Below, piece by piece: positions 50,538 to 57,310 of a stretch of 57,310 nt of DNA (within the stretch, counting starts at the first letter, position 1; the number at the start of each line of letters is the position of its first letter). The position numbers and the translations under genes were made by a program. The DNA lies in contig JABWBO010000034.1 in NCBI GenBank assembly GCA_013360465.1, positions 1-57,310 on the forward strand. Reading direction: 5' to 3'. The notes under the pieces were generated by a model, which ran no database searches, was not told the origin of the DNA, and was given only the letters and a program-made list of their open reading frames with translations. Origin of the DNA: Anaerolineae bacterium. GTDB lineage: Bacteria > Chloroflexota > Anaerolineae > Aggregatilineales > Phototrophicaceae.

Positions 50538-51682
50538 TGCACATCGCCTACAACGGCTGGTTCTGGGATCAGCCGAACACCGGCAGCGGGCAGGTGATTC
50601 GGCGGCTGCTGCCCGCCCTGCGCCGCCTCAAGCCTGACCTGAAACTGACGCTGGTCCTGCCCGCAGATGGGCGCGGCGGCGCATCTCCCGACGATCTGCC
50701 GCCGGATGTGAATGTGGTGATAGTGGGCGGGTCGCGCTCCAACCTGGGCAAGGTGTGGTTCGAGCAGCGCCTCTTCCCGACCGCCGCCGCCCGCGCCGGG
50801 GCGGATATCGCCCACGTGCCCTACTGGGGTCCGCCGCTGGCGTCGCCGATCCCGTTAGTGACCAGCGTGCTGGACGTGATCCCGCTGGCGCTGCCGGAAT
50901 ATTCGGCGGGTTTTTTCCCGCGCCTCTACACGGCGCTGGTCAGTGCCGCCGCGCGCGGCTCGACCCAGGTGATCACCATTAGCGACGCGGCGAAGACGGA
51001 GATCGTCGAGCGGCTGGCGATTCCGCCGGAGCGCATCACCACCACCCACCTCGCCGCCGACGAAGCCTATCACCCCCGCCTCGGCGCAGAGCGCGACGCC
51101 GCCGTCCGCGAGAAGTACGCCCTGCCGGACCAGTTCGTGCTGACCGGTTTCGGCTTCGACCGGCGCAAGCGGATCGACGCGGCGCTGCAAGCTTTCACAT
51201 ATGTCGCCAGAGCCGAGGGCGAAAACACGACGCTGGTGATCGCCGGGCGCGAGCCGCGCTATGCCGAGCCGATGTTCCCCGATCTGCGGGCGCTCGCCCG
51301 CGAGCTGGGCATCGAAGCGAACATTCAGTGGATCGGCTACGTGGAGGAGGCGGATAAGCCCTCGCTGCTGCGGCTGGCGAGCGTCTTCGTCTTCCCCAGC
51401 GCCTACGAGGGCTTCGGCTTGCCGGCGCTGGAGGCGATGGCGTGCGGCACGCCGGTGATCGCCAGCGACATCCCGGTCATTCAGGAGGTCGTTGGGGACG
51501 CCGCCTATCTGGTCAAGCCGGGGGATGCGCGGGCGATGGGCGGGGCGATGCTGGCGCTGCTGCTGCAAGACCCGCTGCGGCAGACGATGATCACGCGCGG
51601 TTTGGGGCGGGCGACGCGCTTCCAGTGGCGCAGGACGGCGCAGGAGACGCTCGGCGTGTACGAGCGGACGCTGGCGGGGTGA
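50537..51682 (+). CDS. glycosyltransferase family 4 protein (mannosyltransferase-like)
   Basis: 381 residues, GT-B fold. The start MHIAYNGWFWDQPNTGSGQV contains the glycine-rich acceptor loop; HVPYWGPPLASPIPLV and VITISDAAKTEIVERL are typical of family 4 mannosyl/rhamnosyltransferases such as those of the WbaZ type. The donor half has GFGFDRRKRIDAALQAF near 210, IQWIGYVEEADKPSLLRLAS near 264 and the site SAYEGFGLPALEAMACGTPV near 290-310. It is translated from an ATG overlapping the stop of the Fur-family gene, an unusual pairing that would put glycan synthesis under metal or redox control; this is inference. Confidence 0.92.
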   Translation: MHIAYNGWFWDQPNTGSGQVIRRLLPALRRLKPDLKLTLVLPADGRGGASPDDLPPDVNVVIVGGSRSNLGKVWFEQRLFPTAAARAGADIAHVPYWGPPLASPIPLVTSVLDVIPLALPEYSAGFFPRLYTALVSAAARGSTQVITISDAAKTEIVERLAIPPERITTTHLAADEAYHPRLGAERDAAVREKYALPDQFVLTGFGFDRRKRIDAALQAFTYVARAEGENTTLVIAGREPRYAEPMFPDLRALARELGIEANIQWIGYVEEADKPSLLRLASVFVFPSAYEGFGLPALEAMACGTPVIASDIPVIQEVVGDAAYLVKPGDARAMGGAMLALLLQDPLRQTMITRGLGRATRFQWRRTAQETLGVYERTLAG

Positions 51683-51697
51683 CAGCGTCTCCTTTCC

Positions 51698-51967
51698 TCA
51701 ACTAGCCTGTCGCACTGCGACAACCTGCACCTTGACGCCCAGCTTGTCCAGAAAATCGGCGCAGACATCCCAGGTGAGCGGAAACTGCGCGGTATCGGCT
51801 GCCGCCAGATAGCCGAGGATGTCGTTGAGCAGGTCAACATCTTCATCAGGTTCCAGCACGCCGTCTACAAAGGTATTCTCCGCCCAGTCGACCAGATCTG
51901 CCAGCGTGATATGCTGATTGAGATATTCCAGCAGTTTGTCGCTTACAGTCTGCCGGGTCAGAATCAT
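51698..51967 (-). CDS. small acidic protein of unknown function, 89 residues
   Basis: A short, acidic, probably all-helical protein (TVSDKLLEYLNQHITLADLV; WAENTFVDGVLEPDEDVDLL; TWDVCADFLDKLGVKVQVV). No membrane segment or metal motif is present. The helical pattern resembles small domains of unknown function found near stress or toxin-antitoxin genes, but I cannot name a family. It starts 14 bases after the secreted PD40/SH3 gene, with a GGGGGG run 7 bases before the ATG, and is probably in the same transcript. It converges with the glycosyltransferase gene, 15 bases apart. Confidence 0.65.
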   Translation of the reverse strand: MILTRQTVSDKLLEYLNQHITLADLVDWAENTFVDGVLEPDEDVDLLNDILGYLAAADTAQFPLTWDVCADFLDKLGVKVQVVAVRQAS

Positions 51968-51981
51968 GGAATCGTCCCCCC

Positions 51982-53439
51982 TCACCCCGCTATTTCCACA
52001 TACACGTCGGACCCCACCGACTCGGCGGTCCAGCCGCGCACGCCGGCGTACTCCACGAAGCGCCAGCGCACCCCCTGCGCGCACAGGTACGGATTGCCCC
52101 CGTATACCAGGACGGTGAACGTCTCGCCTTCGCCGATCTGAGTCAGCACCGGCGCATCGCGGCGCGGCGCCGATCGCAGATTGTTCGCCCCGCCGCCGGG
52201 GATGACCCGCAGCAGGTTGTTCGACCGCGTGACGGGCAGCGCCTCCGCCGGCGGACAGAACGTGGCATCCGCCCCGAACGGCGCGATGGCGCGCGACACC
52301 GGCAGGCGCTCGACCCGGAAGCGCGGCAGATCGAGGAAGCGCAGGGCTTCGTCGCGCAGGTACAGAGCGCCGTCCACCCACTTGTACGGCACGCCGCCGA
52401 TGAAGGCGAGGGTCTCGCCGCCTGCGGTGTAGGCGATCTGCACCGGCAGGGTCGTTTCGACCCCTTCCCCCTGCGCGCCCGGCAGCAGCGTTCGGCGGTT
52501 CTCGTCGTAGACCGGCGGCAGAGGACCCTGGGTCAGATCGACCGGCGTCAGCGCCAGCATAGAATCCGCCGGGTTGATGGACTCTGTCTGGGGGTCGAGC
52601 AGGTAGCGTTCCGCTTCGTCACGGTAGCCGAGCGTGAAGGTCAGCGCCGGCGATCCGTTCTGCGCCACCCAGATCGGGTAGGCTCCGTCGAGGACCTCCT
52701 GTTCGGTCGGCAGGAGGATGCGGTCGATCAGTCCGCCGTCCGCATCGTAGATCAGCACGGCGATTTCCTCGGCGATGCACACGTCGGCGGGGCTGGGCTG
52801 CACGGAACGCAGGGTGATTCCTCCCGCGCCCCAGTCGATGCTGACCGCCATATCGACGCCGCACAGGAGATCGCTGCTCAGCATCGCGATCACCCGCGTC
52901 TGCCGCGTCTCCACGTCGTAGACCACCAGCCGCTTGGGATCGACTTCGTTCCAGACGAAATCGCTCCAGGCGATCTGCCGCCCATCCGGCGACCAGAAGG
53001 CGTGCGACAGATACAAGCCGTATTCGCCGTTATTCCGCTCGGAGTCGGAGAGGTTGTTAGGCGGTGTGGTATCGACGGACACCCGCTGCGCCGTGCCGTC
53101 GGCGAGATCGCACACCCACAGATCGCCGGAGGGCGACGGCGCGAAACCTTCGCCGAGCATCCAACGTTCGTAGACGTAGAAGGCGAGCCGCCGGCGGTCG
53201 GGCGAACGCAGAAGCGGCTGCCAGGGCACGATGGCGTTATCGCTGCCGATGGCGCATCCGGTGTAGGGCGTGAGCGTCTCGGTGGAGGGGCGATAAATAT
53301 ACAGGTCGCCCTCGCTGGAGACGAACAGCGCGTCATCTGGAAAATCCTGCCGGGCGGGCTGCGCAGTGGTCGCAAGGCTGAAGAGGCTGATCAGGACGGC
53401 GGCGAATACGGCGATCAGGGCGAGACGAAAGCGAAGCAT
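51982..53439 (-). CDS. secreted PD40/WD40-like propeller protein with C-terminal SH3 domain
   Basis: 485 residues. A signal peptide (RFRLALIAVFAAVLISLFSL) ends near TTA-QPA at about 28. The body contains propeller-like repeats with short motifs such as LYIYRPSTETLTPYTG, LLRSPDRRRLAFYVYE, AFWSPDGRQIAWSDF and QIAYTAGGETLAFIGG, as in TolB/PD40 beta-propellers. Residues about 400-480 form an SH3b domain (NLRSAPRRDAPVLTQIGEGE; WRFVEYAGVRGWTAESV). It should act outside the membrane in binding; no enzyme motif is seen. AGGAG lies 10 bases before the ATG at 53439; the open frame upstream of it runs antisense to deoC and ALDH and is not coding. Confidence 0.85.
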   Translation of the reverse strand: MLRFRLALIAVFAAVLISLFSLATTAQPARQDFPDDALFVSSEGDLYIYRPSTETLTPYTGCAIGSDNAIVPWQPLLRSPDRRRLAFYVYERWMLGEGFAPSPSGDLWVCDLADGTAQRVSVDTTPPNNLSDSERNNGEYGLYLSHAFWSPDGRQIAWSDFVWNEVDPKRLVVYDVETRQTRVIAMLSSDLLCGVDMAVSIDWGAGGITLRSVQPSPADVCIAEEIAVLIYDADGGLIDRILLPTEQEVLDGAYPIWVAQNGSPALTFTLGYRDEAERYLLDPQTESINPADSMLALTPVDLTQGPLPPVYDENRRTLLPGAQGEGVETTLPVQIAYTAGGETLAFIGGVPYKWVDGALYLRDEALRFLDLPRFRVERLPVSRAIAPFGADATFCPPAEALPVTRSNNLLRVIPGGGANNLRSAPRRDAPVLTQIGEGETFTVLVYGGNPYLCAQGVRWRFVEYAGVRGWTAESVGSDVYVEIAG

Positions 53440-53540
53440 GGCGGGGTCACTCCTGGCGTGGGGTGCGGCGAAACCTGTAGCTTCGATGATACCCCCGGTC
53501 GGCGGTTCGGGCGAACGCGCCAAATCGGCGAAGGATGTTC

Positions 53541-53546
53541 TATAAT
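53541..53546 (+). promoter_or_regulatory. -10 element of the deoC-ALDH operon
   Basis: A perfect TATAAT lies 67 bases before the deoC ATG. The -35 position is not convincing. No deoxyribose-responsive operator is recognised in the 174-base divergent gap (53440-53613). Confidence 0.45.
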
Positions 53547-53613
53547 GATAGAAAACGCCGGCGTCGCAGCACACGAGCGTATCGGCTGTCCTGGATTTTG
53601 TGAGGAATATGCC

Positions 53614-54612
53614 ATGCTGTCCTTTACACCCCCAGCGCAAACCGCATTTTCTGAGAACGGCGCGGAGCCGCGCAACCCCGGCATGCCGCTCGACCTTGGG
53701 TGGGTGATGGACGCCCACGTCAACCTGAGCGCGACCGAACGCCGCGCCGCCACCCTGGGCACACGGCGCTCGGTCAAGAAGGAATGGCAGGCGGCATGGC
53801 TGCTGCGCGCCATCACCTGCATCGACCTGACCACGCTGAGCGGCGACGACACCCCCGGCAACGTCCGTCGGCTGTGCGCCAAAGCCCGCCAGCCGGTGCG
53901 CACCGACCTGCTGGAGGCGCTCGGCGTCGCCGACCTGAACATCACCACCGGTGCAGTCTGCGTCTATCACAGCCGCGTCGCCGACGCCGTTAAGGCGCTG
54001 CAAGGGACGAATATCCCGGTCGCGGCGGTCTCGACCGGCTTCCCGGCGGGGCAAAGCCCGTTCAAGCTGCGGGTGCAGGAAATCCGCGAGTCGGTGGCGG
54101 CGGGCGCGCGGGAGATCGACATCGTGATCAGCCGCGAACACGTGCTGACCGGCAGCTGGGTGGCGCTTTACGATGAGGTGCGCCAGTTCCGCGACGCCTG
54201 CGGCAGCGCACACATGAAGTCGATCCTGGCGACGGGGGAGCTGGGCACGCTGCGCAATGTCGCCCGCGCCAGCCTGGTCTGCATGATGGCGGGGTCGGAC
54301 TTCATCAAGACTTCGACGGGTAAGGAGAGCGTCAACGCCATCCTCGAAGTGGGCTTGATCATGTGCCGCATGATCCGCGCCTACCAGGAGCGGACGGGCG
54401 AGAAGATCGGCTTCAAGCCGGCGGGCGGCATTCGCACCGCCAAGCAGGTCATGAACTGGCAGATCCTCATGAAAGAGGAGCTGGGCGATGACTGGCTGTT
54501 CCCGGACCTGTTTCGCGTCGGCGCGAGCGCGCTGCTGACCGACATCGAGCGCCAGCTTTCGCACCACGTCACCGGGCGTTATGCCGCCGAACATTACATG
54601 CCGATGGGTTAG
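53614..54612 (+). CDS. deoC: deoxyribose-phosphate aldolase
   Basis: 332 residues, longer than the 220-260 of short bacterial forms and similar to the long E. coli/eukaryotic type with an N-terminal extension. It splits 2-deoxyribose 5-phosphate into acetaldehyde and glyceraldehyde 3-phosphate. Catalytic residues are visible: Asp169 in EIDIVI, the Schiff-base Lys232 in DFIKTSTGK and Lys268 in GFKPAGGIRT. GAGGA precedes the ATG by 8 bases; an earlier in-frame ATG has no such site. It is followed after 18 bases by the double aldehyde dehydrogenase, which could oxidise the acetaldehyde formed. Confidence 0.96.
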   Translation: MLSFTPPAQTAFSENGAEPRNPGMPLDLGWVMDAHVNLSATERRAATLGTRRSVKKEWQAAWLLRAITCIDLTTLSGDDTPGNVRRLCAKARQPVRTDLLEALGVADLNITTGAVCVYHSRVADAVKALQGTNIPVAAVSTGFPAGQSPFKLRVQEIRESVAAGAREIDIVISREHVLTGSWVALYDEVRQFRDACGSAHMKSILATGELGTLRNVARASLVCMMAGSDFIKTSTGKESVNAILEVGLIMCRMIRAYQERTGEKIGFKPAGGIRTAKQVMNWQILMKEELGDDWLFPDLFRVGASALLTDIERQLSHHVTGRYAAEHYMPMG

Positions 54613-54630
54613 AGGGCTGGAGGTCCGCAC

Positions 54631-57051
54631 ATGGTCACCGTTGCAGAAGTATTCAAGACGATGTCTTACGGACCCGCCCCCGAAGCGGCGGATGTGGCGA
54701 AAGCGTGGCTCGAACGGCATCAGCGCCAGTTTGAGCTGGTCATCGACAACAAATGGACCGCGCCCAAGAGCGGGAGCTACCTGGAAAGCTTCGCCCCGGC
54801 GACGGGCGAGCGCCTGGCAGCCTTTGCCGACGCCGGCGAGGCGGACATCAACGCCGCCGCCGCCGCCGCCCGCGTCGCTTTCGCCACCTGGAGCCAGACG
54901 CCGGGGCACGTGCGCGCCCGTCACCTGTACGCCATCGCCCGCGTCGTGCAGAAGCACGCTCGCCTGCTGGCGGTGCTGGAGGCGCTGGACAACGGCAAAT
55001 CGATTCGCGAGACGCGCGATCTCGACGTGCCGCTGGTCGCCCGGCATTTCTACCACCACGCCGGATGGGCGCAGCTGATGGACCGCGAACTGCACGGCTT
55101 TCAGCCGGTCGGCGTGATCGGGCAGATCATCCCCTGGAACTTCCCGCTGCTGATGCTGGCGTGGAAGGTCGCGCCGGCGCTGGCGATGGGCAACACGGTG
55201 GTGATCAAGCCTGCGCCCGCCACCACGCTTTCGGCGCTGCTCTTCGCCGAAATCCTGGTCGAGGCGGGGCTGCCGCCGGGCGTGGTCAACATCGTCACCG
55301 GCGGCGACCAGACCGGCGTGCTGATCACCGGGCATCCGGCGTTCGACAAGATCGCTTTCACCGGTTCGACCGAGGTCGGCAGGATCATCCGCCGCGCCAC
55401 CGCCGGCAGCGGCAAACGCCTGTCGCTGGAACTGGGCGGCAAATCGCCGTTCATCGTCTTCGATGACGCCGACCAAGACTCCGCCATCGAAGGGCTGGTC
55501 GATGCCATCTGGTTCAACCAGGGGCAGGTCTGCTGCGCCGGGTCGCGCCTGCTGGTGCAGGAGAGCGTCGCCGACTCCTTCCTGGCGAAGGTACGCCGCC
55601 GCATGAGTACTCTGAGGGTCGGACATTCGCTCGACAAGAGCATCGACATGGGCGCGATTGTCGACGCCCGCCAGCGCGAGACCATTGACCGCTGGGTGCA
55701 GCGCGGGCGTGCCGAGGGTGGGGACGTTTATCAGGCGGACTGCCCGCTGCCCGCTCAGGGCTGCTGGTATCCGCCGACGCTGATCACCAACGTCAGCGCG
55801 GCGTCGAGCGTGGTCACGGAAGAGATATTCGGACCGGTCGTCGTCGCCATGACCTTCCGCACGCCGAGCGAAGCCATCGCCCTGGCGAACAACACCCGCT
55901 ACGGGCTGGCGGCGAGCATCTGGAGCGAGAACGTCAACCTGGCGCTGGATGTCGCCCACAAGGTGAAAGCCGGCTCGGTGTGGGTGAACTGCACGAATCT
56001 GTTCGATGCTGCGTCCGGCTTCGGCGGCTACCGCGAGAGCGGCTATGGGCGCGAAGGCGGGCGCGAAGGCTTGCTGGAATATGTGCGCCCGGCGTGGCAG
56101 GTGCGCCCCCGCCCTGCCGCCGACCCTCCGCGCGCCGCTTTCCAGGCGAAATCAGCGCCGATACCCGCCCCGATCAACGGCAGCGCCTTCACTGCCGGTT
56201 TCCCGACCATCGACCGCACAGCGAAGCTGTTCATCGGCGGCGCGCAAAAGCGCCCGGATGGCAGCTACAGCCGCCCGATCTTCGCCGCCGATGGGCACGT
56301 CCTCGCCCAGGTCGCTGACGGCAACCGCAAGGATATCCGCGACGCGGTGGAAGCCGCCGCCAAAGCCGCGCCGGGCTGGGGCAAGAAGAACGGGCACAGC
56401 CGGGCGCAGATCGTCTACTACATCGCCGAGAACCTGAGCGCCCGCGCCGAGGAATTCGTCCAGCGGCTTGCTGCGCTGACTGACGACGCCGACTCCGCCC
56501 GCCGCGAGGTCGAAGCCGCCATCGAGCGCCTGTTCACCGCCGCCGCCTATGCCGACAAGTTCGGCGGCACGGTGCAGGAGACCACCCTGCGCGGGCTGAC
56601 CATCGCCGTGCATGAGCCGGTCGGCGTGATCGGCATCATCTGCCCGGATGAAAACCCCCTGCTGGCGTTCGTCTCGCTGATCGCCCCGGCGGTGGCGCGC
56701 GGCAACGCCGTCGTCGTCGTCCCTTCGGAACGCCACGCCGTCATCGCGGCAGATTTCTATCAGGTGTTGGAGACCTCCGACGTGCCAGACGGGGTGATCA
56801 ACATCGTCACCGGTGGGCGTGACAGCCTTGCCAAGACGCTGGCGGACCACGACGCGGTGGAATCGATGTGGTATTTCGGCGGTGCGGAAGGCAGCGCGCA
56901 GGTCGAGAAGCTTTCCGCCGGCAACATGAAGCGCACCTGGGTGGGCTATGGCATTGCCCGCGACTGGTTCGACGCCGAGCAGGGCGCAGGCGAAGAATTC
57001 CTGCACGAGGCGACTCAGGTCAAGAACATCTGGGTGCCGACTGGGGAATAA
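54631..57051 (+). CDS. ALDH16-like double-domain aldehyde dehydrogenase
   Basis: 806 residues. The first domain (about 35-490) is a complete aldehyde dehydrogenase: PWNFP with Asn170, general base Glu267 in LELGGK, catalytic Cys301 in GQVCCAGSR, and EIFGPV near 398. A linker rich in Ala and Pro (490-525) leads to a second, shorter ALDH-like domain (about 530-806) that keeps the Rossmann part (HEPVGVIGIICPDENPLL, GVINIVTGG) but lacks the catalytic Cys, the Glu and the PWN motif. This is the ALDH16 layout. With deoC upstream, conversion of acetaldehyde to acetate with NAD is the likely role. GGAGGT lies 9 bases before the ATG. Confidence 0.93.
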   Translation: MVTVAEVFKTMSYGPAPEAADVAKAWLERHQRQFELVIDNKWTAPKSGSYLESFAPATGERLAAFADAGEADINAAAAAARVAFATWSQTPGHVRARHLYAIARVVQKHARLLAVLEALDNGKSIRETRDLDVPLVARHFYHHAGWAQLMDRELHGFQPVGVIGQIIPWNFPLLMLAWKVAPALAMGNTVVIKPAPATTLSALLFAEILVEAGLPPGVVNIVTGGDQTGVLITGHPAFDKIAFTGSTEVGRIIRRATAGSGKRLSLELGGKSPFIVFDDADQDSAIEGLVDAIWFNQGQVCCAGSRLLVQESVADSFLAKVRRRMSTLRVGHSLDKSIDMGAIVDARQRETIDRWVQRGRAEGGDVYQADCPLPAQGCWYPPTLITNVSAASSVVTEEIFGPVVVAMTFRTPSEAIALANNTRYGLAASIWSENVNLALDVAHKVKAGSVWVNCTNLFDAASGFGGYRESGYGREGGREGLLEYVRPAWQVRPRPAADPPRAAFQAKSAPIPAPINGSAFTAGFPTIDRTAKLFIGGAQKRPDGSYSRPIFAADGHVLAQVADGNRKDIRDAVEAAAKAAPGWGKKNGHSRAQIVYYIAENLSARAEEFVQRLAALTDDADSARREVEAAIERLFTAAAYADKFGGTVQETTLRGLTIAVHEPVGVIGIICPDENPLLAFVSLIAPAVARGNAVVVVPSERHAVIAADFYQVLETSDVPDGVINIVTGGRDSLAKTLADHDAVESMWYFGGAEGSAQVEKLSAGNMKRTWVGYGIARDWFDAEQGAGEEFLHEATQVKNIWVPTGE

Positions 57052-57069
57052 CATCAGAGAGGGCGACCC

Positions 57070-57310
57070 GCCCGACGTTCGAAACGTCGGGCTACCCCTG
57101 AAAAGCGCGAAAAACCCCCTGGAAGGAGGTTCGACGAGCGCAGATCGTCGGATGAGCGCCTCTCGGCGGTGAGCATCCCACCGGCGCAGCCGGGTAGGCG
57201 GTCTGCCCGACGTTCGAAACGTCGGGCTACCCCTGAAAAGCGCGAGAAACCCCCTGGAAGGGGGTTCGGCGAGCGCAGATCGTCGGATGAGTGCCACTCG
57301 GCGGTGAGCA
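57070..57310. repeat. two direct copies of a 106-base structured repeat at the window edge
   Basis: A 106-base unit occupies 57070-57175 and 57205-57310 (period 135, 29-base spacer) with five differences. Each unit starts with a 10-base hairpin (GCCCGACGTT, loop CGA, complement) and carries two more stems: AACCCCC with GGGGGTT (exact in copy 2, one mismatch in copy 1) and CGACGA with TCGTCG (exact in copy 1, a G-T wobble in copy 2). The 18 bases after the ALDH stop (57052-57069) hold nothing else. More copies may follow beyond the window. Confidence 0.8.

Noticed and set aside
53440-55959. An 840-codon upstream extension of the secreted propeller protein frame
   Set aside because: It is antisense to deoC and the aldehyde dehydrogenase; the signal peptide and ribosome site place the start at 53439.
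57070-57310. A CRISPR array at the right edge
   Set aside because: Only two long units of 106 bases with a 29-base spacer are seen and the units are themselves hairpin-rich; the size and structure do not fit CRISPR repeats.

Overview
The window is GC-rich bacterial DNA, and its gene content points to the Chloroflexota, most likely an Anaerolineae-type lineage. The main signs are huge multi-GAF sensor kinases, many secreted SH3 and Pro/Thr-rich linker proteins, a free-standing B12-binding domain beside MeaB, a Uma2-type protein, and intergenic hairpin repeats of the CCTCACCCC type. There is no rRNA or tRNA in the window, so this placement is inference.

Region 1 (1-22.3 kb). An IS607-type transposase fragment runs off the left edge. 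The rest is one tightly packed minus-strand array of ten genes that reads from 22043 down to 238. In transcription order it encodes two single-domain response regulators, four kinase-less GAF sensors (one soluble, two polytopic, one with an extracytoplasmic sensor), a 2928-residue hybrid histidine kinase with ten GAF domains, a threonine synthase fused to a receiver domain, a receiver-histidine kinase and an EamA transporter. Most junctions overlap or are separated by 10 bases or fewer. The arrangement suggests one sensory assembly in which many inputs meet on two kinases and the phosphate may reach a metabolic enzyme directly. The leader of this array carries a MITE-like nested hairpin element.

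Region 2 (22.4-35.6 kb). Housekeeping and mixed genes: an unknown 148-residue protein, thrS, a secreted protein, a CPBP protease coupled to a membrane-anchored protein, a DinB-like protein, a degenerate kinase-like protein, a small Cys-rich protein, a lipoprotein-HAD-Nudix operon, and a minus-strand run of B12-binding protein, meaB and prs.

Region 3 (35.7-41.7 kb). A 1383-residue PDZ-like/polytopic/4-GAF histidine kinase, a Uma2 protein and an SH3 protein.

Region 4 (41.9-53.5 kb). Surface carbohydrate and secretion genes: a sugar epimerase, a degenerate endonuclease/exonuclease/phosphatase-fold membrane protein, glycosyltransferases, an FkbM methyltransferase, a secreted glycosidase-like protein and a sister secreted SH3 protein, a membrane protein divergent from a Fur-family regulator with a clear operator, another glycosyltransferase, and a secreted PD40/SH3 protein with a small partner.

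Region 5 (53.5-57.3 kb). A deoC-ALDH16-like operon for deoxyribose breakdown, followed by two copies of a structured 106-base repeat that runs to the window edge.
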